A DNA stretch of 64,000 nt. Origin: Wylensekiella montiformis. Lineage in GTDB: Bacteria > Bacillota > Negativicutes > Selenomonadales > Selenomonadaceae. The position numbers and the translations under genes were made by a program. Numbering within the stretch: position 1 is the first letter of the stretch; each line of letters opens with the position of its first letter. The notes below the pieces were generated by a model. It worked only from the letters and a program-made list of their open reading frames with translations. It had not been told where the DNA came from and did no database searches. Of the stretch, positions 9,607 through 18,040 are shown in pieces. Location of the stretch: contig NZ_VUNL01000004.1 of NCBI RefSeq assembly GCF_009697385.1, positions 62,001-126,000 on the forward strand, read 5' to 3'.

Positions 9607-10989
9607 TTATCGATTATTTGGCACTAGTTTATAGTCTTTCCATAATACGCCAATCATAATCCAATATATATAATAAATACTATCAACATTGAAAGCACTT
9701 AATAGTAATGAAAAAAAGGAAATTCCAAAAACAATCCAAGATCTCCTTTTTTCATTTTCAGACAACAGATATTGCTGGTATATCACATACAAACATCTAA
9801 TAAACATAATCACAAAAGATATAAGCCCCAGCGCACCAGTTTCAGCTAACAATTTTGCATACAAATTATGAACTGGAGGCCAATCCCCATCAACAGTTGT
9901 ATTGGAACTCCAAATCATAATTTCCTGAGATATCCATGCCCATTGGGGATAATAATCGCTGGCATAAAATCCGTACTCTCCCCATCCTACACCACATATT
10001 GGATAATCTGTAAATATTTTCAATGCGGCAACTGTTGATCCAAATCTTGCAGCATTTGATCCTAAGAAGCCTGTATCATTATTAAATGAGAAAAATACAT
10101 TTATCATCATATTTACTAAGTCATCATCATTGAAGAATATAATTCCTAGCAATAATACAACCATTGTTATTCCCAATAATATTTTTTTTACGTTTACATA
10201 TCTACGTACCGCAATAATTGTAAACATTGTCATCAATACATAACCAAAATAAGCTGTTCGCGAAAACGAAAACACCAATAATAATGTAAAATATATGAAC
10301 AATAATACATAAATGATTCTATAATTACTTTTTTCTATACACAATTTAATTATATACGGAATAACAAAAAGGACATACATAGCAAAATATGATGCTTCAC
10401 TAGCTACAGAGTGCACTCGCACCATTTGAGTTAAATCAACTATATCACTAGAATTTCTTCCTATATTTATAAAATTATTATCTATGAATTCTTTTAATTC
10501 TATTCCAATAGGCCCCCCCATTAAAGATAATAACTCTACAAACGAATACAATACTACAATTATAATTGACACATGCACTCCACGTTCAAAAATATTTATC
10601 AACGATTCTTTGCGAGAATGAAATATATTTATAATCATTAAAGGAACAATATAAAACAACATTAATTTAAATAAACTTATAATATATGTATAAATGCCAT
10701 TTTTTCCTTGAAAGACCAATTCATTCATTCCAAAAACATTCGTCACACCGGATAACAACACACTTACCAAAAAGAATAAATATATTATCGCATCTGTTCT
10801 TTTGGGCAAAATAATTTTCTTTTTCATCAAACAAAAGCACAAGCCAAAAACGACTAATAATAAGACCGGATAGGTTTGTCCATGTTTTGAAATACGACTC
10901 AGTGCATCTATTATCAATGTGCCATTAAATGGCAACATAACCACTGCCAAAAAAAATAATTTAAATGCTATTTTTTCATTTATAATCAC
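9607..10989 (-). CDS. O-antigen ligase/polymerase family membrane protein (Wzy/WaaL-like)
   Basis: About 11-12 hydrophobic helices, with a large periplasmic loop carrying CGVGWGEYGFYASDYYP and, further on, WPPVHNLYAKLLAETGALG. This H-N-x-Y/L-E-x-G-x-x-G pattern is the signature of the Wzy_C / O-antigen ligase superfamily. It either polymerises repeat units or ligates O-antigen to lipid A-core; sequence alone cannot separate the two. The presence of Wzz and Wzx-like genes in the same operon favours Wzy. The frame opens at GTG 10998, but AGGT spaced 7 bases before GTG 10989 makes the latter the better start. Strongly AT-rich. Confidence 0.8.
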   Translation of the reverse strand: MIINEKIAFKLFFLAVVMLPFNGTLIIDALSRISKHGQTYPVLLLVVFGLCFCLMKKKIILPKRTDAIIYLFFLVSVLLSGVTNVFGMNELVFQGKNGIYTYIISLFKLMLFYIVPLMIINIFHSRKESLINIFERGVHVSIIIVVLYSFVELLSLMGGPIGIELKEFIDNNFINIGRNSSDIVDLTQMVRVHSVASEASYFAMYVLFVIPYIIKLCIEKSNYRIIYVLLFIYFTLLLVFSFSRTAYFGYVLMTMFTIIAVRRYVNVKKILLGITMVVLLLGIIFFNDDDLVNMMINVFFSFNNDTGFLGSNAARFGSTVAALKIFTDYPICGVGWGEYGFYASDYYPQWAWISQEIMIWSSNTTVDGDWPPVHNLYAKLLAETGALGLISFVIMFIRCLYVIYQQYLLSENEKRRSWIVFGISFFSLLLSAFNVDSIYYIYWIMIGVLWKDYKLVPNNR

Positions 10990-10998
10990 TATGATCAC

Positions 10999-12057
10999 CT
11001 ATTTAAAAAAATATTTAAACTTTTCTCCCAGCATAGATATAATCATTAAAATTTTTATATATTGTTTTTTACACAACCAAAAAAATAATTTCCAATGTAA
11101 TGGAAGATATTTAAAATCAAAGCTCTTAAAGCTTTTTATAATATCTTTTCTTGATAGCACCTCAAATAGTCCCAAACTTTTTTCTTTATATCCCATGTCA
11201 CTATTCATGATATTACGCACATAATTCGTTATAGATAAAACTTTTCTATTATTCAATGCTTCTTTATATACATCTGATAAATTATTTTTTATTATTGTAT
11301 TTTCCATAAATTTAAATAGGTTTTTAAATTTATCAACATCATCTTTCCTGTATATCTTAGTTACGGATTTATCATTTTCTTTGTTGTAATGATAATATGT
11401 ATCCGTTGTATATAATATATTATTCATATGTTCGAAAACTTTTAAATTATACCATAAATCCTCTCCAGCTACGATATCATCTCTTTTGGGAAAAAACTTA
11501 TTTTGCATAAATTTTGTATAATACATTTTACACATTGAAAGGTTTAAATCATCTAAACTAGCAGGACAAGCTTTTTCTTTTCCGACCAATCCAAACAATC
11601 TTCGATACAGTATATTTCCATCGCCATGGAAATATACTGTTTTATCTCCAAGCATATTATTTTTTCGTGATAAACCATAAAACTCTCTTATATAGGGAAA
11701 AATAACACACTCTAAATCTTTATATTCTTTGAAATAATTTACACATTTATAAACGCAATCTTCATCTATCCAATCATCCGCATCTACAAACATAACCAAT
11801 TCACCAGTAATATATTGAAATGCGTAATTTCTAGCTTCACCTGCACCACTATTTTTTATTAAAAACGCTTTAATAGCATTGCATTCCATTCGAAACTCAT
11901 TTATTATATCTTGACTTTTGTCACTAGAACCATCATTAACCACAACTATTTCTATATTCTTATATGTTTGACCGACTAAAGAAGCCAAACATCTAGATAA
12001 AAATTTCTCTGCATTATACACTGGAACTATAATACTAACTAAAGGATCCCTCAACAA
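10999..12057 (-). CDS. glycosyltransferase family 2 protein
   Basis: N-terminal LVSIIVPVYNAEKFLSRCL, then QTYKNIEIVVVNDGSSDKS and LVMFVDADDWIDED are the GT-A fold signature of GT2: nucleotide-binding VNDGSSD and the DxD motif in VDADDW. The C-terminal third is variable and basic. It likely transfers one sugar during O-antigen unit assembly. The start is TTG 12057 with AGGAG 8 bases upstream, overlapping the stop of the GT9 fragment; its stop abuts the polymerase gene. Very AT-rich. Confidence 0.85.
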   Translation of the reverse strand: MLRDPLVSIIVPVYNAEKFLSRCLASLVGQTYKNIEIVVVNDGSSDKSQDIINEFRMECNAIKAFLIKNSGAGEARNYAFQYITGELVMFVDADDWIDEDCVYKCVNYFKEYKDLECVIFPYIREFYGLSRKNNMLGDKTVYFHGDGNILYRRLFGLVGKEKACPASLDDLNLSMCKMYYTKFMQNKFFPKRDDIVAGEDLWYNLKVFEHMNNILYTTDTYYHYNKENDKSVTKIYRKDDVDKFKNLFKFMENTIIKNNLSDVYKEALNNRKVLSITNYVRNIMNSDMGYKEKSLGLFEVLSRKDIIKSFKSFDFKYLPLHWKLFFWLCKKQYIKILMIISMLGEKFKYFFK

Positions 12058-12548
12058 TTTAAACGCTCCTTCAATAATTTAAAAACCTCTTTCGGTTTTA
12101 TTTTCATCATGCAAGTATTTTGCTTACACGCAGAATAATACTTACCATCATAACATGGGCTACATGCTAATTCCTCGACTTTACACAAACATACTACATT
12201 ATCTCTATTAGGCAGAAAATCAGCTGGCGATGTTGGTCCAAACAATGCTACTAAATACGTTTCTGTCATTCCAGCTAAATGCATTGGTTCTGAATCATAT
12301 GTTACAATTGCATCTACGTTTGAAAAAATCCCTATTAAATCTACAAGACTTGTTTTTCCGATCAAATTGATTATATCAAGTCCATGAAAATATTGACTAA
12401 CCCATTCATCACTAGGTGCACCAGTTATAATTACTCTAACATTCTTATCAATTAGCAAATTGACCAGTTCAACATAATTATCTATTGGCCATTTCCTACA
12501 CCACCGGCTATCTATGTTCTTACGTACCCCCCGAAGACAAAAGAACAC
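12051..12548 (-). CDS. GT9 heptosyltransferase-like protein, C-terminal half after a frameshift
   Basis: This frame carries the C-terminal half of a family 9 glycosyltransferase: RWCRKWPIDNYVELVNLLI, RVIITGAPSDEWVSQ, DAIVTYDSEPMHLAGMTETY and LVALFGPTSPADFLP, the GT9 donor-binding region. The true N-terminus lies in the other frame (12520-13053). The two frames overlap at a run of six G's (minus strand, near 12528-12533). Losing one G, or gaining two, would join them as one ~330-residue enzyme. The nominal Met at its start is not a real start. Either the gene is broken, phase-variable by slippage, rescued by frameshifting, or the base count is a sequencing error. Confidence 0.7.
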   Translation of the reverse strand: MFFCLRGVRKNIDSRWCRKWPIDNYVELVNLLIDKNVRVIITGAPSDEWVSQYFHGLDIINLIGKTSLVDLIGIFSNVDAIVTYDSEPMHLAGMTETYLVALFGPTSPADFLPNRDNVVCLCKVEELACSPCYDGKYYSACKQNTCMMKIKPKEVFKLLKERLNC

Positions 12549-13053
12549 ATTTACTATCCTTTAACAGAAATTTTTTATATACAGAATTTAAATCCACATT
12601 TTTATAACTCGCTGAATGTAGCCTCTTTTTGTTTTTAGGATTAATAAGTGATACATATTCGTCAGTATGTGCTCTTCCTGGTACAGGTTTCATTATTCCG
12701 AGTTTATGGCTAAACATGTTATAACAATTACTTCTAGCAATCAATACTAACGCCCTATAGCGCCTATCCGCATGGGCTAATGCTATAACATCATATTTCT
12801 TCCATCCGATTGCCCTCCACGTCCGAAAAATAACTGATAATTTCTGAAATAATGTACCCGAATATAATTTTTTATCATCTATGGAAATAATATGATCAAT
12901 TGAAAATTTTTCCAACAAAGGCAATATGCTTTTACCACAGATCCATGTAATATCCGCATTTTTATCTAATTTTCGAATTTCTTCAACCATTGGCAGTGCC
13001 ATTATAACATCACCAATTGCTGCAATTTTTACTATCAAATATCGCTTTGCCAT
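12520..13053 (-). CDS. GT9 heptosyltransferase-like protein, N-terminal half before a frameshift
   Basis: The N-terminal half of a family 9 glycosyltransferase: RYLIVKIAAIGDVIMALPMV, then ADITWICGKSILPLLE, as in ADP-heptose:LPS heptosyltransferases. It ends at LLSSGGT-stop just where the family has its LSPGG motif before the C-terminal domain. The continuation is in another frame (12051-12548). Overlaps the rfaE1 stop at its 5' end, which fits an operon with heptose synthesis. Split length (about 330 aa when rejoined) equals the family norm, so the lesion is recent or an artefact. Confidence 0.7.
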   Translation of the reverse strand: MAKRYLIVKIAAIGDVIMALPMVEEIRKLDKNADITWICGKSILPLLEKFSIDHIISIDDKKLYSGTLFQKLSVIFRTWRAIGWKKYDVIALAHADRRYRALVLIARSNCYNMFSHKLGIMKPVPGRAHTDEYVSLINPKNKKRLHSASYKNVDLNSVYKKFLLKDSKCVLLSSGGT

Positions 13054-14036
13054 TGTTTCAATGCTGCCAAGACTTCTTCTTTATCCACAGCATACGTTCC
13101 CAATTTACTAACTTCGATTCCAGCTGCACAATTTGCCATCTCAATAGATGTTGGAATGGACAAATCAGCTCCAATGCCTGCTGTAAATTCTGAAATCACC
13201 GTATCGCCTGCCCCAGACACATCAAATACTTCCTGCGCTACTGTGGGAATTGTTATTTCTGTATCTCCAAATATGCTGATTCCTTTTTCGGAGCGAGTTA
13301 TCATAACGGAATCTACGGCATATTTTTCATAGATTTCCTTAGCTGCATCTCGCAGGCTATCTGTTTCATTAGGCAATTTCCGTCCTAATACTTCTCCTGC
13401 TTCTTTTACATTGGGTGTGATGTAACTTGCTCCGCGATATTTTCCCCAGTTGTTGCCTTTGGGGTCAACGAGTATGGGCATGGATTTTTCCTCACATTTC
13501 TTTATCGCATACTGGCACAGTTCTTCTGTACACATTCCTTTGCCATAGTCGGAAATAATTACAGCATTTACACCACTGTCAATGATTTTGTCGATAAATG
13601 TTTTTAATTCATGTTCTGCATTTTCCGCGATGCTGTCCGTTTCCTCAAAGTCCAGACGCATCATCTGCTGATGTCCGCCTAATACTCTGACTTTGGTCGT
13701 GGTCTTTTCCCGGCCAAGGATTATCCCTTTGGTATTTATCCCCTGTTTCTTCAATTCTCTGATCAGAAGTCTGCCGTGATGGTCATCACCGATTGCCCCG
13801 GCTAAATAGGTCTGACAGCCCAGCCTTGCCAAATTATGCGCTACGTTTGCAGCACCGCCAAGCGTATCTTTTTTTCTGTCGATGCAATTGACTGGCACAG
13901 GAGCTTCTGGAGATATTCGTGTGACATTGCCATAAAAGTAACGGTCAAGCATCACATCGCCGATAACCAGAATTTTACAATCCTGTACTTTGTTTTCCAG
14001 AAAATCGATTATTTCTGCCTTGGTACTCGCATCCAC
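13035..14036 (-). CDS. rfaE1: D-glycero-beta-D-manno-heptose-7-phosphate kinase
   Basis: Phosphorylates heptose-7-P at C1 in the ADP-heptose pathway for the LPS inner core. The PfkB/ribokinase fold is clear: ILVIGDVMLDRYFYGNVTRI, EAPVPVNCIDRKKDTLGGAANVAHNLA, and the C-terminal VFDVSGAGDTVISEF with the catalytic Asp in GAGDT. At about 333 residues it is only the kinase half of bifunctional HldE; no cytidylyl/adenylyltransferase half (RfaE2) is in the window. The frame opens at TTG 14054, but GAGGAG spaced 7 bases before GTG 14036, directly after the gmhA stop, indicates GTG 14036. Follows gmhA, the previous step. Confidence 0.9.
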   Translation of the reverse strand: MDASTKAEIIDFLENKVQDCKILVIGDVMLDRYFYGNVTRISPEAPVPVNCIDRKKDTLGGAANVAHNLARLGCQTYLAGAIGDDHHGRLLIRELKKQGINTKGIILGREKTTTKVRVLGGHQQMMRLDFEETDSIAENAEHELKTFIDKIIDSGVNAVIISDYGKGMCTEELCQYAIKKCEEKSMPILVDPKGNNWGKYRGASYITPNVKEAGEVLGRKLPNETDSLRDAAKEIYEKYAVDSVMITRSEKGISIFGDTEITIPTVAQEVFDVSGAGDTVISEFTAGIGADLSIPTSIEMANCAAGIEVSKLGTYAVDKEEVLAALKQWQSDI

Positions 14037-14037
14037 C

Positions 14038-14595
14038 TTAATACTCCTCGTCAATGTATTCGCAAATCATATGCCCAATCATGATATGGCATTCCTGCAC
14101 GCGAGCAGTTACCGGGGCCGGAACTTTCAATGTAATATCCGCCAGCGCACTCATTTTGCTATCTTTCTGACCTGTTAGGGCCAATGTTTTCACGCCCTGT
14201 TTTTTTGCCTGTTCGAATGCCTTGATAATATTTCCACTATTGCCAGAAGTAGAGATACCAATCAGGACATCCCCTTCCCGTCCCAAAGCTTCTACCTGAC
14301 GGCGAAATACTTCATCATAGCCATAGTCATTGCCAATTGCTGTTAAGATAGAGGTATCTGTGGTAAATGCAATAGACGGAAGCCCTTGCCGCTCTTTGAC
14401 GAATCTGCCCACAAATTCTGCGGCAATATGCTGACTATCCGCAGCGCTTCCACCGTTGCCGCAGAGCATGATTTTGTGATCGCTTTTTATGGCCTGTCGA
14501 CATATTTCAGCCATCTTCTCCAATTCTGGCAGGCAATCAGCCTTCAGCGCTGCCACAGCCTGTTCATGTGCCTCTATCGTTTTCCGAAAATCCAT
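14038..14595 (-). CDS. gmhA: phosphoheptose isomerase
   Basis: Converts sedoheptulose-7-phosphate to D-glycero-D-manno-heptose-7-phosphate, first step of ADP-heptose synthesis. SIS-domain motifs: IMLCGNGGSAADSQHIAAEF, GISTSGNSGNIIKAFE, and the C-terminal VQECHIMIGHMICEYIDE with the metal/active-site His and Glu residues of GmhA. The frame is open further upstream, but GGAGG lies 7 bases before ATG 14595 (MDFRKT), giving 185 aa, close to the family's ~190. Lies between GT9 and rfaE1 genes with short gaps. Confidence 0.92.
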   Translation of the reverse strand: MDFRKTIEAHEQAVAALKADCLPELEKMAEICRQAIKSDHKIMLCGNGGSAADSQHIAAEFVGRFVKERQGLPSIAFTTDTSILTAIGNDYGYDEVFRRQVEALGREGDVLIGISTSGNSGNIIKAFEQAKKQGVKTLALTGQKDSKMSALADITLKVPAPVTARVQECHIMIGHMICEYIDEEY

Positions 14596-14597
14596 AT

Positions 14598-15701
14598 TCA
14601 TGCCTCCAAAACTTTCTCTACAGCACTCATTACCATATTTACGGTTACGTTTTCCATACAAATTGGCTTAGTACAATTTGACTCAAACCCCAAGCTGATA
14701 CATGGCTGACAAGCAGGGCTGCTTTTTACCACTACGGAATTATTACTTAGCGGCCCCCAACGCACCTCTGACGTAGCGCCATGAATAGCTACTAATGGTG
14801 CCCCCACAGCTGCAGCATAGTGCATGATTCCTGTATTGACTGATACAACCAGTTTGGCATACTGCAACACGCTAGCCATATCAGCGAGGGAGTATTTCCC
14901 TGCAATACTTTCTGCGGGTATTCCATATGCAGTCAATGTTGCACAAACTTGAGAAGCTTCTTCACTGTCAGCAGAGCCACCACTTAGCAGAATTTTTGTA
15001 CCATATTTCCTATAAATTGCGCCAGCAAGTTCCACCCAACGCTCATTTAACCAACGACGTTGCATGTCCATAGCACCGCCGGGAAAAAGATGAAAAACAA
15101 CATACTTATCATTGCGAACACGCTGGTTTGTACGCAAATCCGGCAGCAACCCTACTGGTTCTATAGCTGCACCACGTAGAATATTGCGATAGTTTTCGAT
15201 TTCATGTAGTTCATCCGAATGCTCTACTTTGCAATCATAAATATAATGGCGATGAGTATCTGGTCGATAGAATCCAACTTTAAAATCTGCCGTTAACTGC
15301 CATGCTATAAGGCCATTAATACGAGGCCATGGCCCAAAGTCTAGTACTAAGTCATAATTTCCTAAAGATTTTATCCTCTGTAACGATTTATAAGGACTCT
15401 TCATAACAAAGATTTCAATCTTATCAATGCCAGAGAGCGTCTTAACCATTGCTGCATTATTCTTAGAACAAATAACCGTTATGTTCGCTTTAGGAATTGC
15501 TTTCTTTATTTCGGCTACCATAGCACTGAGAACAATCGTATCTCCAACAGCCGCCGTCTTTATCAATGCTATATTTTTATAAGAATTAGGCTGCTTCCGT
15601 TTTTTATGGAAAATTCCAAGAAAATATAATATTGGACAACCTAACCACTTATCTAATTTTTTTAATAAAGGGTTATTTCGTTCAGCATATTGGCGACTCA
15701 T
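14598..15701 (-). CDS. glycosyltransferase family 9 (ADP-heptose:LPS heptosyltransferase-like)
   Basis: GT9 features from N to C: NIALIKTAAVGDTIVLSAMV, FHLFPGGAMDMQRRWLNERW, KILLSGGSADSEEASQV, KLVVSVNTGIMHYAAAVGAP and LVAIHGATSEVRWGPLS. These bind ADP-heptose and the LPS acceptor. The C-terminus has CQPCISLGFESNCTKPIC, a four-cysteine stretch typical of many GT9 proteins. With gmhA and rfaE1 immediately downstream, heptose transfer to the LPS core is the likely role. The start ATG 15701 overlaps the wzz stop (ATGA), with AGGAG 9 bases upstream; TTG 15707 is too close to it. Confidence 0.85.
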   Translation of the reverse strand: MSRQYAERNNPLLKKLDKWLGCPILYFLGIFHKKRKQPNSYKNIALIKTAAVGDTIVLSAMVAEIKKAIPKANITVICSKNNAAMVKTLSGIDKIEIFVMKSPYKSLQRIKSLGNYDLVLDFGPWPRINGLIAWQLTADFKVGFYRPDTHRHYIYDCKVEHSDELHEIENYRNILRGAAIEPVGLLPDLRTNQRVRNDKYVVFHLFPGGAMDMQRRWLNERWVELAGAIYRKYGTKILLSGGSADSEEASQVCATLTAYGIPAESIAGKYSLADMASVLQYAKLVVSVNTGIMHYAAAVGAPLVAIHGATSEVRWGPLSNNSVVVKSSPACQPCISLGFESNCTKPICMENVTVNMVMSAVEKVLEA

Positions 15702-17053
15702 TCCCAAGTTCTCCTATTGTATATAATCAAACTATAGCCCAGTGAAAGAATGCACCCGAAAACAAAACCAATCGCTATGATAAGCTTCTTCTTAGGCGCA
15801 CTTGGTTTGTCTTCATCCGGCAAATTAGCCGAATCGATGATCTGGATATCCATGCTTTCCATAGCTTCCTGAATCTTATCCTGCTCGCACTGCTGGACGA
15901 GGCTGGTGTAGATTTGCTGTTTGATTTTGGCTTCGCTGTCGAGCTGGATGTAGGTCATCATGTCATCCGGAAGTTTTCCAGCTTCATTTTCTTTTTCAGC
16001 TTTTTTTGCCTGGATGGCGGCTTCGCTGGCACTTGCTGCGCTGGCTTGAGCCTGTGCGACGGCTTGATTTTTCAAGAGTTCCATCTGCGCCGTATTGAGG
16101 CTGGCAGCATTCGAACCGATGACTGCGCCGACTTCATCCGCAAGCGACTGATTGAGCTGGCGCAGCTGACGCTGTGCGGCAATGACGGATGGATGATTGT
16201 CGGTGTATTGCTGGCGCAGTCCTACGAGTTCGACTTCCTTTGCGACGATTTGCGCACGAATGCTCTGGACGGTGCTGTTGTCGTTGATGTTGTAGTTGGC
16301 AGATCCGGCTTTCTGCTCACCGAGTTTCTGCGTAGCTACGTCATACTGCGCCTGAGCCGCTTTTTGCTGTACTTTCATATCGCCGATGGCCTTGTCATAG
16401 GCATTGAGTTGTTCGATGGCAAGCTTTGCCTGATCGCTCGGACTGTAGATTTTGTGTTCTTTTTGGAAAGCAGCCAGTTTGGCAGCTGCATCGTCTGCTT
16501 CGTTTTTTGCCGTCTCAATGCGTTCATTGAGGAATCGGACCAACAGGCTCTGAGTCTGCTGGCTGTTTTCGGTCTGCATGGTCAGGAAGTTGTCCACGAC
16601 TCCCTGCGAGATCATCTGGGCCTCTTCCGGCGTTCTGCCCTTCGCCGTCACTTCAATAAGGTTCGTCTGTTTTGTGTTCTTGATATCGAGGTTTGTTTTG
16701 GCAAAAGCTTTGGCATCTGGTTTTTTGTCCGGGTCCGGCCAGTCAAGCTGATCGATGATCGGTTCAAGGACGCGGCGGCTCTTCATGAGTTCGATATAGT
16801 TGGTCGGCGAAGCAGTATTGCTGCTGCCGCCAAGGTTTACACCCATGGCCGCGGCCATGGCGGCAGCTCCGCCGATGTCCTTGCCGGCACTGCGGGTCTG
16901 TACCAGCGTGGTGGACTCATATTGCTTCGGCAAGATGAAGGCGATGACGGTCGCAAGGAGCGTACAGGAAAGGATGATCCCCCCTACCACCTTCTTGCGT
17001 TCAAGCAAAATCTGCCACAGACGCCCCAGGTCGATGCTGTCTTCTTTTTCCAT
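15698..17053 (-). CDS. Wzz/FepE/Etk-type polysaccharide chain-length determinant
   Basis: A 451-residue polysaccharide co-polymerase: first membrane helix VVGGIILSCTLLATVIAFIL, YESTTLVQTRSA, a long periplasmic coiled-coil (about residues 150-390, many Gln/Ala/Lys), then a C-terminal proline-rich IIDSANLPDEDKPSAPKKK and a second helix IIAIGFVFGCILSLGYSLII. No kinase (Wzc-type) domain follows. Such proteins set the modal length of O-antigen or capsule chains made by Wzy. GAGGAG 8-10 bases before ATG 17053 marks the start. It is the promoter-proximal gene of the locus and, unlike the downstream genes, has the GC-rich composition of the chromosome. Confidence 0.9.
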   Translation of the reverse strand: MEKEDSIDLGRLWQILLERKKVVGGIILSCTLLATVIAFILPKQYESTTLVQTRSAGKDIGGAAAMAAAMGVNLGGSSNTASPTNYIELMKSRRVLEPIIDQLDWPDPDKKPDAKAFAKTNLDIKNTKQTNLIEVTAKGRTPEEAQMISQGVVDNFLTMQTENSQQTQSLLVRFLNERIETAKNEADDAAAKLAAFQKEHKIYSPSDQAKLAIEQLNAYDKAIGDMKVQQKAAQAQYDVATQKLGEQKAGSANYNINDNSTVQSIRAQIVAKEVELVGLRQQYTDNHPSVIAAQRQLRQLNQSLADEVGAVIGSNAASLNTAQMELLKNQAVAQAQASAASASEAAIQAKKAEKENEAGKLPDDMMTYIQLDSEAKIKQQIYTSLVQQCEQDKIQEAMESMDIQIIDSANLPDEDKPSAPKKKLIIAIGFVFGCILSLGYSLIIYNRRTWE

Positions 17054-17112
17054 GTAATTCTCTCCTCTATTATTTGTTGTATTTCGCACGAATTATATCT
17101 ATGTATATTGCA

Positions 17113-17141
17113 ATCATATCATTCGGTGTTTTTTGTGTCAA
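17113..17141 (-). promoter_or_regulatory. sigma-70 promoter of the LPS/O-antigen operon
   Basis: Minus strand TTGACA (17141-17136), 17-base spacer, TATGAT (17118-17113). Near-consensus. Start expected near 17106, about 50 bases before the wzz start codon. It probably drives the whole minus-strand locus, as no terminator was seen down to the flippase. Confidence 0.75.
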
Positions 17142-17192
17142 TTTTTTCTGACGGCAGGGAGAAGAAGTTTTCCTTCTGGCGCGAAACGCAAA

Positions 17193-17239
17193 AACGCCCC
17201 TGTTTCCGGCCGGGTGATGCGGCTGAAAACAGGGGCGTT
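17193..17239 (-). terminator. intrinsic terminator after the YvrJ cassette
   Basis: 13-bp stem (AACGCCCCTGTTT and its complement, 17193-17205 with 17227-17239) followed on the minus strand by a run of T's. It ends the YvrJ-DUF2922-DUF1659 transcript and insulates the LPS operon promoter. Confidence 0.85.
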
Positions 17240-17261
17240 CAGGGAGGGGGTTATGCGGTTT

Positions 17262-17408
17262 TTAGGGCCTTCTATGCAGTTCCTTTACCAGCTCGCCGAT
17301 CTGTTCGGTGAACTGGTCCATGGAGCGCTGGAAGCGGGTGAGCAGGTAGAAGGTGACGACGATGGGAAAGCCGACGGTGGAGATGGCGGTAAGTACGGTT
17401 TGTTCCAT
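17262..17408 (-). CDS. YvrJ family small membrane protein
   Basis: A 48-residue protein, MEQTVLTAISTVGFPIVVTF then YLLTRFQRSMDQFTEQIGEL, with one membrane helix whose VGFPIVV core and the following amphipathic segment match the YvrJ family. ATG 17408 is preceded by GGGAGG. It is too short for usual ORF cut-offs. Function unknown. It follows DUF2922 and DUF1659 genes; this trio recurs in many Firmicutes, which supports that it is real. Confidence 0.85.
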   Translation of the reverse strand: MEQTVLTAISTVGFPIVVTFYLLTRFQRSMDQFTEQIGELVKELHRRP

Positions 17409-17425
17409 ACTGGCCTCCCGCCCGG

Positions 17426-17638
17426 TCAGGCAAGCTCACGGTCGCTGGCGTCGTGAAGATAGATCTTTTTGACGGAGGCCACCGGGGAGCTTTCGACCAT
17501 TACGGCTTTGGCTGCGATGAGCGAGTCCAGAAAGTCGTCGACTTCCTTTTTGGTGAGGTTGGGGCGCGGCTGGGACAGGGACATGGTGGTCGTCTTGCCG
17601 TTTTCGAGTTTCAGGATCATTTTCAGTGTCGTAGTCAT
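17426..17638 (-). CDS. DUF2922 domain-containing protein
   Basis: 70 residues: LKMILKLENGKTTTMSLSQP, then LTKKEVDDFLDSLIAAKAV and VKKIYLHDASDRELA. The pattern (beta strands around a central 'LT..EV...MD.II' helix and a closing 'A.ivd/hd' strand) is that of DUF2922. Function unknown. Situated between DUF1659 and YvrJ genes with short gaps, same strand. Confidence 0.85.
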   Translation of the reverse strand: MTTTLKMILKLENGKTTTMSLSQPRPNLTKKEVDDFLDSLIAAKAVMVESSPVASVKKIYLHDASDRELA

Positions 17639-17674
17639 GATTGGTTACTCCTTTCTCTGGTTCCCGCCGGCGGC

Positions 17675-17902
17675 TCAGGCTGCCGGGCTGCTGGCTTCGA
17701 TCGCGGCGGTGTCCTGACGGACGATGCCGACGACGTGTGCCGTCTGCAAGGCTCCGAGTGCGCTGCCGAGCTGGTAGATTTGCTCGTCGGTGAGCGCGGG
17801 GTTGAAATGGTTGAACGAGCGCTGATATGCTTTGCCCTCGGCGCCGTCTCCCTCGGTGAATTTGAGGATGAGGCGGCTGGTTGCTTTGCTGCGTGTTGCC
17901 AT
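17675..17902 (-). CDS. DUF1659 domain-containing protein
   Basis: 75 residues: SRLILKFTEGDGAEGKAYQR, SFNHFNPALTDEQIYQLGSA and LGALQTAHVVGIVRQDTAAI match the short DUF1659 family (small protein with 'sf..v.p.asdeqi...a.al..L'). Function unknown. First gene of the three-gene cassette; upstream lies the 96-bp repeat array, and no clear promoter could be fixed. Confidence 0.85.
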   Translation of the reverse strand: MATRSKATSRLILKFTEGDGAEGKAYQRSFNHFNPALTDEQIYQLGSALGALQTAHVVGIVRQDTAAIEASSPAA

Positions 17903-18040
17903 GGTGAATCCTTCCTTTCCTGATGTGTCAAGATTGATGTCCGGGAGGCCGGTTCCTTACCCCCTTCACTTATATACATGGAGGGAAAGAGGAAAAAAGC
18001 AACCAGAAAAAGGAATATTTTTTGCAAAAGGGAAAGCCCC

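Noticed and set aside
15914-17311. A 465-codon plus-strand frame antisense to wzz
   Set aside because: Runs through the wzz promoter and a terminator and has no family match.
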